64,000 nucleotides of DNA from Paragordius varius (Eukaryota; Nematomorpha), in contig OZ176051.1 of NCBI GenBank assembly GCA_964247055.1, forward strand, positions 10,540,001 to 10,604,000, given 5' to 3'. The notes beneath the pieces were generated by a model that did no database searches, had not been told where the DNA came from, and saw only the letters and a list, made by a program, of their open reading frames with translations. Shown here in pieces: positions 46,556 through 61,500 of the stretch. A program made the translations under genes and the position numbers. Within the stretch, counting starts at the first letter, position 1, and each line of letters begins with the position of its first letter.

Positions 46556-48950
46556 GGGGCATTCATTAATTATTAAATTTTTTCGATGTTTGGATTTGAA
46601 TGGGTTCACCGGTTTTCCGGAAACAGATCACAAAGTTATATGAAAAATCAGTTTTTAGCGGGTAGCTCCTTACCCAGCAACTATCATCAAATAAACGGTG
46701 GACTATAATTTCTGCCTTTTAACAGGAAATACGTGGAATCTTTATTGAATTTTTATGGTCTCATACCTAGGGCGAAAAATCGATTTAAAAAATTATTTTT
46801 GTGGACTTTTTTTTTTGAAAAAAATGGCATTTTACGGGGGGAGCGGGTAAAAAGAGGGCCTAAATCAAAAAAGTGACTCGACTATGTTCGGCGCAATCGA
46901 AAATAAGTAAACAAAAATCATATTTGAAATTGAATGGTCCAACACGTTCTCCAAAAAATTGACTTAACCCATTTTTCACACGGGGTGGGCCCAAACTGGG
47001 GACCTAATTCCAAAAAAGGGCGAAGCTATTGTCGGGGCATTCATTAATGATTAAATTTTTTCGATGTTTGGATTTGAATGGGTTCACCGGTTTTCCGGAA
47101 ACAGATCACAAAGTTATATGAAAAATCAGTTTTTAGCGGGTAGCTCCTTACCCAGCAGCTATCATCAAATAAACGGTGGACTATAATTTTTGCCTTTTAA
47201 CAGGAAATACGTGGAATCTTTATTGAATTTTTTCGGTCTCATACCTAGGGCGAAAAATCGATTTAAAAATTATTTTTGTGGACTTTTTTTTTTTGAAAAA
47301 AATGGCATTTTACGGGGGGAGCGGGTAAAAAGAGGGCCTAAATCAAAAAAGTGACTCGACTATGTTCGGCGCAATCGAAAATAAGTAAACAAAAATCATA
47401 TTTGAAATTGAATGGTCCAACACGTTCTCCAAAAAATTGACTTAACCCATTTTTCACACGGGGTGGGCCCAAACTGGGGACCTAATTCCAAAAAAGGGCG
47501 AAGCTATTGTCGGGGCATTCATTAATGATTAAATTTTTTCGATGTTTGGATTTGAATGGGTTCACCGGTTTTCCGGAAACAGATCACAAAGTTATATGAA
47601 AAATCAGTTTTTAGCGGGTAGCTCCTTACCCAGCAGCTATCATCAAATAAACGGTGGACTATAATTTCTGCCTTTTAACAGGAAATACGTGGAATCTTTA
47701 TTGAATTTTTATGGTCTCATACCTAGGGCGAAAAATCGATTTAAAAAATTATTTTTGTGGACTTTTTTTTTTTGAAAAAAATGGCATTTTACGGGGGGAG
47801 CGGGTAAAAAGAGGGCCTAAATCAAAAAAGTGACTCGACTATGTTCGGCGCAATCGAAAATAAGTAAACAAAAATCATATTTGAAATTGAATGGTCCAAC
47901 ACGTTCTCCAAAAAATTGACTTAACCCATTTTTCACACGGGGTGGGCCCAAACTGGGGACCTAATTCCAAAAAAGGGCGAAGCTATTGTCGGGGCATTCA
48001 TTAATTATTAAATTTTTTCGATGTTTGGATTTGAATGGGTTCACCGGTTTTCCGGAAACAGATCACAAAGTTATATGAAAAATCAGTTTTTAGCGGGTAG
48101 CTCCTTACCCAGCAACTATCATCAAATAAACGGTGGACTATAATTTCTGCCTTTTAACAGGAAATACGTGGAATCTTTATTGAATTTTTATGGTCTCATA
48201 CCTAGGGCGAAAAATCGATTTAAAAAATTATTTTTGTGGACTTTTTTTTTTGAAAAAAATGGCATTTTACGGGGGGAGCGGGTAAAAAGAGGGCCTAAAT
48301 CAAAAAAGTGACTCGACTATGTTCGGCGCAATCGAAAATAAGTAAACAAAAATCATATTTGAAATTGAATGGTCCAACACGTTCTCCAAAAAATTGACTT
48401 AACCCATTTTTCACACGGGGTGGGCCCAAACTGGGGACCTAATTCCAAAAAAGGGCGAAGCTATTGTCGGGGCATTCATTAATGATTAAATTTTTTCGAT
48501 GTTTGGATTTGAATGGGTTCACCGGTTTTCCGGAAACAGATCACAAAGTTATATGAAAAATCAGTTTTTAGCGGGTAGCTCCTTACCCAGCAGCTATCAT
48601 CAAATAAACGGTGGACTATAATTTCTGCCTTTTAACAGGAAATACGTGGAATCTTTATTGAATTTTTATGGTCTCATACCTAGGGCGAAAAATCGATTTA
48701 AAAAATTATTTTTGTGGACTTTGTTTTTTTTTTGAAAAAAATGGCATTTTACGGGGGGAGCGGGTAAAAAGAGGGCCTAAATCAAAAAAGTGACTCGACT
48801 ATGTTCGGCGCAATCGAAAATAAGTAAACAAAAATCATATTTGAAATTGAATGGTCCAACACGTTCTCCAAAAAATTGACTTAACCCATTTTTCACACGG
48901 GGTGGGCCCAAACTGGGGACCTAATTCCAAAAAAGGGCGAAGCTATTGTC

Positions 48951-51900
48951 GGGGCATTCATTAATGATTAAATTTTTTCGATGTTTGGATTTGAATGGGT
49001 TCACCGGTTTTCCGGAAACAGATCACAAAGTTATATGAAAAATCAGTTTTTAGCGGGTAGCTCCTTACCCAGCAGCTATCATCAAATAAACGGTGGACTA
49101 TAATTTCTGCCTTTTAACAGGAAATACGTGGAATCTTTATTGAATTTTTATGGTCTCATACCTAGGGCGAAAAATCGATTTAAAAAATTATTTTTGTGGA
49201 CTTTTTTTTTTTGAAAAAAATGGCATTTTACGGGGGGAGCGGGTAAAAAGAGGGCCTAAATCAAAAAAGTGACTCGACTATGTTCGGCGCAATCGAAAAT
49301 AAGTAAACAAAAATCATATTTGAAATTGAATGGTCCAACACGTTCTCCAAAAAATTGACTTAACCCATTTTTCACACGGGGTGGGCCCAAACTGGGGACC
49401 TAATTCCAAAAAAGGGCGAAGCTATTGTCGGGGCATTCATTAATGATTAAATTTTTTCGATGTTTGGATTTGAATGGGTTCACCGGTTTTCCGGAAACAG
49501 ATCACAAAGTTATATGAAAAATCAGTTTTTAGCGGGTAGCTCCTTACCCAGCAGCTATCATCAAATAAACGGTGGACTATAATTTCTGCCTTTTAACAGG
49601 AAATACGTGGAATCTTTATTGAATTTTTATGGTCTCATACCTAGGGCGAAAAATCGATTTAAAAAATTATTTTTGTGGACTTTGTTTTTTTTTTGAAAAA
49701 AATGGCATTTTACGGGGGGAGCGGGTAAAAAGAGGGCCTAAATCAAAAAAGTGACTCGACTATGTTCGGCGCAATCGAAAATAAGTAAACAAAAATCATA
49801 TTTGAAATTGAATGGTCCAACACGTTCTCCAAAAAATTGACTTAACCCATTTTTCACACGGGGTGGGCCCAAACTGGGGACCTAATTCCAAAAAAGGGCG
49901 AAGCTATTGTCGGGGCATTCATTAATTATTAAATTTTTTCGATGTTTGGATTTGAATGGGTTCACCGGTTTTCCGGAAACAGATCACAAAGTTATATGAA
50001 AAATCAGTTTTTAGCGGGTAGCTCCTTACCCAGCAACTATCATCAAATAAACGGTGGACTATAATTTCTGCCTTTTAACAGGAAATACGTGGAATCTTTA
50101 TTGAATTTTTATGGTCTCATACCTAGGGCGAAAAATCGATTTAAAAATTTATTTTTGTGGACTTTTTTTTTTTTGAAAAAAATGGCATTTTACGGGGGGA
50201 GCGGGTAAAAAGAGGGCCTAAATCAAAAAAGTGACTCGACTATGTTCGGCGCAATCGAAAATAAGTAAACAAAAATCATATTTGAAATTGAATGGTCCAA
50301 CACGTTCTCCAAAAAATTGACTTAACCCATTTTTCACACGGGGTGGGCCCAAACTGGGGACCTAATTCCAAAAAAGGGCGAAGCTATTGTCGGGGCATTC
50401 ATTAATTATTAAATTTTTTCGATGTTTGGATTTGAATGGGTTCACCGGTTTTCCGGAAACAGATCACAAAGTTATATGAAAAATCAGTTTTTAGCGGGTA
50501 GCTCCTTACCCAGCAACTATCATCAAATAAACGGTGGACTATAATTTCTGCCTTTTAACAGGAAATACGTGGAATCTTTATTGAATTTTTATGGTCTCAT
50601 ACCTAGGGCGAAAAATCGATTTAAAAAATTATTTTTGTGGACTTTTTTTTTTGAAAAAAATGGCATTTTACGGGGGGAGCGGGTAAAAAGAGGGCCTAAA
50701 TCAAAAAAGTGACTCGACTATGTTCGGCGCAATCGAAAATAAGTAAACAAAAATCATATTTGAAATTGAATGGTCCAACACGTTCTCCAAAAAATTGACT
50801 TAACCCATTTTTCACACGGGGTGGGCCCAAACTGGGGACCTAATTCCAAAAAAGGGCGAAGCTATTGTCGGGGCATTCATTAATGATTAAATTTTTTCGA
50901 TGTTTGGATTTGAATGGGTTCACCGGTTTTCCGGAAACAGATCACAAAGTTATATGAAAAATCAGTTTTTAGCGGGTAGCTCCTTACCCAGCAGCTATCA
51001 TCAAATAAACGGTGGACTATAATTTTTGCCTTTTAACAGGAAATACGTGGAATCTTTATTGAATTTTTTCGGTCTCATACCTAGGGCGAAAAATCGATTT
51101 AAAAATTATTTTTGTGGACTTTTTTTTTTGAAAAAAATGGCATTTTACGGGGGGAGCGGGTAAAAAGAGGGCCTAAATCAAAAAAGTGACTCGACTATGT
51201 TCGGCGCAATCGAAAATAAGTAAACAAAAATCATATTTGAAATTGAATGGTCCAACACGTTCTCCAAAAAATTGACTTAACCCATTTTTCACACGGGGTG
51301 GGCCCAAACTGGGGACCTAATTCCAAAAAAGGGCGAAGCTATTGTCGGGGCATTCATTAATTATTAAATTTTTTCGATGTTTGGATTTGAATGGGTTCAC
51401 CGGTTTTCCGGAAACAGATCACAAAGTTATATGAAAAATCAGTTTTTAGCGGGTAGCTCCTTACCCAGCAGCTATCATCAAATAAACGGTGGACTATAAT
51501 TTCTGCCTTTTAACAGGAAATACGTGGAATCTTTATTGAATTTTTATGGTCTCATACCTAGGGCGAAAAATCGATTTAAAAAATTATTTTTGTGGACTTT
51601 TTTTTTTTGAAAAAAATGGCATTTTACGGGGGGAGCGGGTAAAAAGAGGGCCTAAATCAAAAAAGTGACTCGACTATGTTCGGCGCAATCGAAAATAAGT
51701 AAACAAAAATCATATTTGAAATTGAATGGTCCAACACGTTCTCCAAAAAATTGACTTAACCCATTTTTCACACGGGGTGGGCCCAAACTGGGGACCTAAT
51801 TCCAAAAAAGGGCGAAGCTATTGTCGGGGCATTCATTAATTATTAAATTTTTTCGATGTTTGGATTTGAATGGGTTCACCGGTTTTCCGGAAACAGATCA

Positions 51901-54900
51901 CAAAGTTATATGAAAAATCAGTTTTTAGCGGGTAGCTCCTTACCCAGCAACTATCATCAAATAAACGGTGGACTATAATTTCTGCCTTTTAACAGGAAAT
52001 ACGTGGAATCTTTATTGAATTTTTATGGTCTCATACCTAGGGCGAAAAATCGATTTAAAAAATTATTTTTGTGGACTTTTTTTTTTGAAAAAAATGGCAT
52101 TTTACGGGGGGAGCGGGTAAAAAGAGGGCCTAAATCAAAAAAGTGACTCGACTATGTTCGGCGCAATCGAAAATAAGTAAACAAAAATCATATTTGAAAT
52201 TGAATGGTCCAACACGTTCTCCAAAAAATTGACTTAACCCATTTTTCACACGGGGTGGGCCCAAACTGGGGACCTAATTCCAAAAAAGGGCGAAGCTATT
52301 GTCGGGGCATTCATTAATGATTAAATTTTTTCGATGTTTGGATTTGAATGGGTTCACCGGTTTTCCGGAAACAGATCACAAAGTTATATGAAAAATCAGT
52401 TTTTAGCGGGTAGCTCCTTACCCAGCAGCTATCATCAAATAAACGGTGGACTATAATTTCTGCCTTTTAACAGGAAATACGTGGAATCTTTATTGAATTT
52501 TTATGGTCTCATACCTAGGGCGAAAAATCGATTTAAAAAATTATTTTTGTGGACTTTGTTTTTTTTTTGAAAAAAATGGCATTTTACGGGGGGAGCGGGT
52601 AAAAAGAGGGCCTAAATCAAAAAAGTGACTCGACTATGTTCGGCGCAATCGAAAATAAGTAAACAAAAATCATATTTGAAATTGAATGGTCCAACACGTT
52701 CTCCAAAAAATTGACTTAACCCATTTTTCACACGGGGTGGGCCCAAACTGGGGACCTAATTCCAAAAAAGGGCGAAGCTATTGTCGGGGCATTCATTAAT
52801 GATTAAATTTTTTCGATGTTTGGATTTGAATGGGTTCACCGGTTTTCCGGAAACAGATCACAAAGTTATATGAAAAATCAGTTTTTAGCGGGTAGCTCCT
52901 TACCCAGCAGCTATCATCAAATAAACGGTGGACTATAATTTCTGCCTTTTAACAGGAAATACGTGGAATCTTTATTGAATTTTTATGGTCTCATACCTAG
53001 GGCGAAAAATCGATTTAAAAAATTATTTTTGTGGACTTTGTTTTTTTTTTGAAAAAAATGGCATTTTACGGGGGGAGCGGGTAAAAAGAGGGCCTAAATC
53101 AAAAAAGTGACTCGACTATGTTCGGCGCAATCGAAAATAAGTAAACAAAAATCATATTTGAAATTGAATGGTCCAACACGTTCTCCAAAAAATTGACTTA
53201 ACCCATTTTTCACACGGGGTGGGCCCAAACTGGGGACCTAATTCCAAAAAAGGGCGAAGCTATTGTCGGGGCATTCATTAATGATTAAATTTTTTCGATG
53301 TTTGGATTTGAATGGGTTCACCGGTTTTCCGGAAACAGATCACAAAGTTATATGAAAAATCAGTTTTTAGCGGGTAGCTCCTTACCCAGCAGCTATCATC
53401 AAATAAACGGTGGACTATAATTTCTGCCTTTTAACAGGAAATACGTGGAATCTTTATTGAATTTTTATGGTCTCATACCTAGGGCGAAAAATCGATTTAA
53501 AAAATTATTTTTGTGGACTTTGTTTTTTTTTTGAAAAAAATGGCATTTTACGGGGGGAGCGGGTAAAAAGAGGGCCTAAATCAAAAAAGTGACTCGACTA
53601 TGTTCGGCGCAATCGAAAATAAGTAAACAAAAATCATATTTGAAATTGAATGGTCCAACACGTTCTCCAAAAAATTGACTTAACCCATTTTTCACACGGG
53701 GTGGGCCCAAACTGGGGACCTAATTCCAAAAAAGGGCGAAGCTATTGTCGGGGCATTCATTAATGATTAAATTTTTTCGATGTTTGGATTTGAATGGGTT
53801 CACCGGTTTTCCGGAAACAGATCACAAAGTTATATGAAAAATCAGTTTTTAGCGGGTAGCTCCTTACCCAGCAGCTATCATCAAATAAACGGTGGACTAT
53901 AATTTCTGCCTTTTAACAGGAAATACGTGGAATCTTTATTGAATTTTTATGGTCTCATACCTAGGGCGAAAAATCGATTTAAAAAATTATTTTTGTGGAC
54001 TTTTTTTTTTTGAAAAAAATGGCATTTTACGGGGGGAGCGGGTAAAAAGAGGGCCTAAATCAAAAAAGTGACTCGACTATGTTCGGCGCAATCGAAAATA
54101 AGTAAACAAAAATCATATTTGAAATTGAATGGTCCAACACGTTCTCCAAAAAATTGACTTAACCCATTTTTCACACGGGGTGGGCCCAAACTGGGGACCT
54201 AATTCCAAAAAAGGGCGAAGCTATTGTCGGGGCATTCATTAATGATTAAATTTTTTCGATGTTTGGATTTGAATGGGTTCACCGGTTTTCCGGAAACAGA
54301 TCACAAAGTTATATGAAAAATCAGTTTTTAGCGGGTAGCTCCTTACCCAGCAGCTATCATCAAATAAACGGTGGACTATAATTTCTGCCTTTTAACAGGA
54401 AATACGTGGAATCTTTATTGAATTTTTATGGTCTCATACCTAGGGCGAAAAATCGATTTAAAAAATTATTTTTGTGGACTTTGTTTTTTTTTTGAAAAAA
54501 ATGGCATTTTACGGGGGGAGCGGGTAAAAAGAGGGCCTAAATCAAAAAAGTGACTCGACTATGTTCGGCGCAATCGAAAATAAGTAAACAAAAATCATAT
54601 TTGAAATTGAATGGTCCAACACGTTCTCCAAAAAATTGACTTAACCCATTTTTCACACGGGGTGGGCCCAAACTGGGGACCTAATTCCAAAAAAGGGCGA
54701 AGCTATTGTCGGGGCATTCATTAATTATTAAATTTTTTCGATGTTTGGATTTGAATGGGTTCACCGGTTTTCCGGAAACAGATCACAAAGTTATATGAAA
54801 AATCAGTTTTTAGCGGGTAGCTCCTTACCCAGCAACTATCATCAAATAAACGGTGGACTATAATTTCTGCCTTTTAACAGGAAATACGTGGAATCTTTAT

Positions 54901-57900
54901 TGAATTTTTATGGTCTCATACCTAGGGCGAAAAATCGATTTAAAAATTTATTTTTGTGGACTTTTTTTTTTTGAAAAAAATGGCATTTTACGGGGGGAGC
55001 GGGTAAAAAGAGGGCCTAAATCAAAAAAGTGACTCGACTATGTTCGGCGCAATCGAAAATAAGTAAACAAAAATCATATTTGAAATTGAATGGTCCAACA
55101 CGTTCTCCAAAAAATTGACTTAACCCATTTTTCACACGGGGTGGGCCCAAACTGGGGACCTAATTCCAAAAAAGGGCGAAGCTATTGTCGGGGCATTCAT
55201 TAATTATTAAATTTTTTCGATGTTTGGATTTGAATGGGTTCACCGGTTTTCCGGAAACAGATCACAAAGTTATATGAAAAATCAGTTTTTAGCGGGTAGC
55301 TCCTTACCCAGCAACTATCATCAAATAAACGGTGGACTATAATTTCTGCCTTTTAACAGGAAATACGTGGAATCTTTATTGAATTTTTATGGTCTCATAC
55401 CTAGGGCGAAAAATCGATTTAAAAAATTATTTTTGTGGACTTTTTTTTTTGAAAAAAATGGCATTTTACGGGGGGAGCGGGTAAAAAGAGGGCCTAAATC
55501 AAAAAAGTGACTCGACTATGTTCGGCGCAATCGAAAATAAGTAAACAAAAATCATATTTGAAATTGAATGGTCCAACACGTTCTCCAAAAAATTGACTTA
55601 ACCCATTTTTCACACGGGGTGGGCCCAAACTGGGGACCTAATTCCAAAAAAGGGCGAAGCTATTGTCGGGGCATTCATTAATGATTAAATTTTTTCGATG
55701 TTTGGATTTGAATGGGTTCACCGGTTTTCCGGAAACAGATCACAAAGTTATATGAAAAATCAGTTTTTAGCGGGTAGCTCCTTACCCAGCAGCTATCATC
55801 AAATAAACGGTGGACTATAATTTTTGCCTTTTAACAGGAAATACGTGGAATCTTTATTGAATTTTTTCGGTCTCATACCTAGGGCGAAAAATCGATTTAA
55901 AAATTATTTTTGTGGACTTTTTTTTTTGAAAAAAATGGCATTTTACGGGGGGAGCGGGTAAAAAGAGGGCCTAAATCAAAAAAGTGACTCGACTATGTTC
56001 GGCGCAATCGAAAATAAGTAAACAAAAATCATATTTGAAATTGAATGGTCCAACACGTTCTCCAAAAAATTGACTTAACCCATTTTTCACACGGGGTGGG
56101 CCCAAACTGGGGACCTAATTCCAAAAAAGGGCGAAGCTATTGTCGGGGCATTCATTAATTATTAAATTTTTTCGATGTTTGGATTTGAATGGGTTCACCG
56201 GTTTTCCGGAAACAGATCACAAAGTTATATGAAAAATCAGTTTTTAGCGGGTAGCTCCTTACCCAGCAGCTATCATCAAATAAACGGTGGACTATAATTT
56301 CTGCCTTTTAACAGGAAATACGTGGAATCTTTATTGAATTTTTATGGTCTCATACCTAGGGCGAAAAATCGATTTAAAAAATTATTTTTGTGGACTTTTT
56401 TTTTTTGAAAAAAATGGCATTTTACGGGGGGAGCGGGTAAAAAGAGGGCCTAAATCAAAAAAGTGACTCGACTATGTTCGGCGCAATCGAAAATAAGTAA
56501 ACAAAAATCATATTTGAAATTGAATGGTCCAACACGTTCTCCAAAAAATTGACTTAACCCATTTTTCACACGGGGTGGGCCCAAACTGGGGACCTAATTC
56601 CAAAAAAGGGCGAAGCTATTGTCGGGGCATTCATTAATTATTAAATTTTTTCGATGTTTGGATTTGAATGGGTTCACCGGTTTTCCGGAAACAGATCACA
56701 AAGTTATATGAAAAATCAGTTTTTAGCGGGTAGCTCCTTACCCAGCAACTATCATCAAATAAACGGTGGACTATAATTTCTGCCTTTTAACAGGAAATAC
56801 GTGGAATCTTTATTGAATTTTTATGGTCTCATACCTAGGGCGAAAAATCGATTTAAAAAATTATTTTTGTGGACTTTTTTTTTTGAAAAAAATGGCATTT
56901 TACGGGGGGAGCGGGTAAAAAGAGGGCCTAAATCAAAAAAGTGACTCGACTATGTTCGGCGCAATCGAAAATAAGTAAACAAAAATCATATTTGAAATTG
57001 AATGGTCCAACACGTTCTCCAAAAAATTGACTTAACCCATTTTTCACACGGGGTGGGCCCAAACTGGGGACCTAATTCCAAAAAAGGGCGAAGCTATTGT
57101 CGGGGCATTCATTAATGATTAAATTTTTTCGATGTTTGGATTTGAATGGGTTCACCGGTTTTCCGGAAACAGATCACAAAGTTATATGAAAAATCAGTTT
57201 TTAGCGGGTAGCTCCTTACCCAGCAGCTATCATCAAATAAACGGTGGACTATAATTTCTGCCTTTTAACAGGAAATACGTGGAATCTTTATTGAATTTTT
57301 ATGGTCTCATACCTAGGGCGAAAAATCGATTTAAAAAATTATTTTTGTGGACTTTGTTTTTTTTTTGAAAAAAATGGCATTTTACGGGGGGAGCGGGTAA
57401 AAAGAGGGCCTAAATCAAAAAAGTGACTCGACTATGTTCGGCGCAATCGAAAATAAGTAAACAAAAATCATATTTGAAATTGAATGGTCCAACACGTTCT
57501 CCAAAAAATTGACTTAACCCATTTTTCACACGGGGTGGGCCCAAACTGGGGACCTAATTCCAAAAAAGGGCGAAGCTATTGTCGGGGCATTCATTAATGA
57601 TTAAATTTTTTCGATGTTTGGATTTGAATGGGTTCACCGGTTTTCCGGAAACAGATCACAAAGTTATATGAAAAATCAGTTTTTAGCGGGTAGCTCCTTA
57701 CCCAGCAGCTATCATCAAATAAACGGTGGACTATAATTTCTGCCTTTTAACAGGAAATACGTGGAATCTTTATTGAATTTTTATGGTCTCATACCTAGGG
57801 CGAAAAATCGATTTAAAAAATTATTTTTGTGGACTTTGTTTTTTTTTTGAAAAAAATGGCATTTTACGGGGGGAGCGGGTAAAAAGAGGGCCTAAATCAA

Positions 57901-58547
57901 AAAAGTGACTCGACTATGTTCGGCGCAATCGAAAATAAGTAAACAAAAATCATATTTGAAATTGAATGGTCCAACACGTTCTCCAAAAAATTGACTTAAC
58001 CCATTTTTCACACGGGGTGGGCCCAAACTGGGGACCTAATTCCAAAAAAGGGCGAAGCTATTGTCGGGGCATTCATTAATGATTAAATTTTTTCGATGTT
58101 TGGATTTGAATGGGTTCACCGGTTTTCCGGAAACAGATCACAAAGTTATATGAAAAATCAGTTTTTAGCGGGTAGCTCCTTACCCAGCAGCTATCATCAA
58201 ATAAACGGTGGACTATAATTTCTGCCTTTTAACAGGAAATACGTGGAATCTTTATTGAATTTTTATGGTCTCATACCTAGGGCGAAAAATCGATTTAAAA
58301 AATTATTTTTGTGGACTTTGTTTTTTTTTTGAAAAAAATGGCATTTTACGGGGGGAGCGGGTAAAAAGAGGGCCTAAATCAAAAAAGTGACTCGACTATG
58401 TTCGGCGCAATCGAAAATAAGTAAACAAAAATCATATTTGAAATTGAATGGTCCAACACGTTCTCCAAAAAATTGACTTAACCCATTTTTCACACGGGGT
58501 GGGCCCAAACTGGGGACCTAATTCCAAAAAAGGGCGAAGCTATTGTC
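48951..58547 (+). repeat. Higher-order block: 10-mer x2 (4.8 kb)
   Basis: 48951-53749 (4799 bp) and 53750-58547 (4798 bp) carry ten units each, with the same unit lengths and the same order of variant marks. This includes a rare 'aaaaattta' form at the third unit (49912 and 54711) and the 'tttcggtc' short-A unit at the fifth (50870 and 55668). Confidence 0.92.
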
Positions 58548-61500
58548 GGGGCATTCATTAATTATTAAATTTTTTCGATGTTTGGATTTGAATGGGTTCA
58601 CCGGTTTTCCGGAAACAGATCACAAAGTTATATGAAAAATCAGTTTTTAGCGGGTAGCTCCTTACCCAGCAACTATCATCAAATAAACGGTGGACTATAA
58701 TTTCTGCCTTTTAACAGGAAATACGTGGAATCTTTATTGAATTTTTACGGTCTCATACCTAGGGCGAAAAATCGATTTAAAAAATTATTTTTGTGGACTG
58801 TTTTTTTTTTGAAAAAAATGGCATTTTACGGGGGGAGCGGGTAAAAAGAGGGCCTAAATCAAAAAAGTGACTCGACTATGTTCGGCGCAATCGAAAATAA
58901 GTAAACAAAAATCATATTTGAAATTGAATGGTCCAACAAGTTCTCCAAAAAATTGACTTAACCCATTTTTCACACGGGGTGGGCCCAAACTGGGGACCTA
59001 ATTCCAAAAAAGGGCGAAGCTATTGTCGGGGCATTCATTAATGATTAAATTTTTTCGATGTTTGGATTTGAATGGGTTCACCGGTTTTCCGGAAACAGAT
59101 CACAAAGTTATATGAAAAATCAGTTTTTAGCGGGTAGCTCCTTACCCAGCAGCTATCATCAAATAAACGGTGGACTATAATTTCTGCCTTTTAACAGGAA
59201 ATACGTGGAATCTTTATTGAATTTTTATGGTCTCATACCTAGGGCGAAAAATCGATTTAAAAAATTATTTTTGTGGACTTTGTTTTTTTTTGAAAAAAAT
59301 GGCATTTTACGGGGGGAGCGGGTAAAAAGAGGGCCTAAATCAAAAAAGTGACTCGACTATGTTCGGCGCAATCGAAAATAAGTAAACAAAAATCATATTT
59401 GAAATTGAATGGTCCAACACGTTCTCCAAAAAATTGACTTAACCCATTTTTCACACGGGGTGGGCCCAAACTGGGGACCTAATTCCAAAAAAGGGCGAAG
59501 CTATTGTCGGGGCATTCATTAATGATTAAATTTTTTCGATGTTTGGATTTGAATGGGTTCACCGGTTTTCCGGAAACAGATCACAAAGTTATATGAAAAA
59601 TCAGTTTTTAGCGGGTAGCTCCTTACCCAGCAGCTATCATCAAATAAACGGTGGACTATAATTTCTGCCTTTTAACAGGAAATACGTGGAATCTTTATTG
59701 AATTTTTATGGTCTCATACCTAGGGCGAAAAATCGATTTAAAAAATTATTTTTGTGGACTTTGTTTTTTTTTTGAAAAAAATGGCATTTTACGGGGGGAG
59801 CGGGTAAAAAGAGGGCCTAAATCAAAAAAGTGACTCGACTATGTTCGGCGCAATCGAAAATAAGTAAACAAAAATCATATTTGAAATTGAATGGTCCAAC
59901 ACGTTCTCCAAAAAATTGACTTAACCCATTTTTCACACGGGGTGGGCCCAAACTGGGGACCTAATTCCAAAAAAGGGCGAAGCTATTGTCGGGGCATTCA
60001 TTAATTATTAAATTTTTTCGATGTTTGGATTTGAATGGGTTCACCGGTTTTCCGGAAACAGATCACAAAGTTATATGAAAAATCAGTTTTTAGCGGGTAG
60101 CTCCTTACCCAGCAACTATCATCAAATAAACGGTGGACTATAATTTCTGCCTTTTAACAGGAAATACGTGGAATCTTTATTGAATTTTTACGGTCTCATA
60201 CCTAGGGCGAAAAATCGATTTAAAAAATTATTTTTGTGGACTTTGTTTTTTTTTTGAAAAAAATGGCATTTTACGGGGGGAGCGGGTAAAAAGAGGGCCT
60301 AAATCAAAAAAGTGACTCGACTATGTTCGGCGCAATCGAAAATAAGTAAACAAAAATCATATTTGAAATTGAATGGTCCAACACGTTCTCCAAAAAATTG
60401 ACTTAACCCATTTTTCACACGGGGTGGGCCCAAACTGGGGACCTAATTCCAAAAAAGGGCGAAGCTATTGTCGGGGCATTCATTAATGATTAAATTTTTT
60501 CGATGTTTGGATTTGAATGGGTTCACCGGTTTTCCGGAAACAGATCACAAAGTTATATGAAAAATCAGTTTTTAGCGGGTAGCTCCTTACCCAGCAGCTA
60601 TCATCAAATAAACGGTGGACTATAATTTCTGCCTTTTAACAGGAAATACGTGGAATCTTTATTGAATTTTTATGGTCTCATACCTAGGGCGAAAAATCGA
60701 TTTAAAAAATTATTTTTGTGGACTTTTTTTTTTTGAAAAAAATGGCATTTTACGGGGGGAGCGGGTAAAAAGAGGGCCTAAATCAAAAAAGTGACTCGAC
60801 TATGTTCGGCGCAATCGAAAATAAGTAAACAAAAATCATATTTGAAATTGAATGGTCCAACACGTTCTCCAAAAAATTGACTTAACCCATTTTTCACACG
60901 GGGTGGGCCCAAACTGGGGACCTAATTCCAAAAAAGGGCGAAGCTATTGTCGGGGCATTCATTAATTATTAAATTTTTTCGATGTTTGGATTTGAATGGG
61001 TTCACCGGTTTTCCGGAAACAGATCACAAAGTTATATGAAAAATCAGTTTTTAGCGGGTAGCTCCTTACCCAGCAACTATCATCAAATAAACGGTGGACT
61101 ATAATTTCTGCCTTTTAACAGGAAATACGTGGAATCTTTATTGAATTTTTACGGTCTCATACCTAGGGCGAAAAATCGATTTAAAAAATTATTTTTGTGG
61201 ACTTTGTTTTTTTTTTGAAAAAAATGGCATTTTACGGGGGGAGCGGGTAAAAAGAGGGCCTAAATCAAAAAAGTGACTCGACTATGTTCGGCGCAATCGA
61301 AAATAAGTAAACAAAAATCATATTTGAAATTGAATGGTCCAACACGTTCTCCAAAAAATTGACTTAACCCATTTTTCACACGGGGTGGGCCCAAACTGGG
61401 GACCTAATTCCAAAAAAGGGCGAAGCTATTGTCGGGGCATTCATTAATGATTAAATTTTTTCGATGTTTGGATTTGAATGGGTTCACCGGTTTTCCGGAA

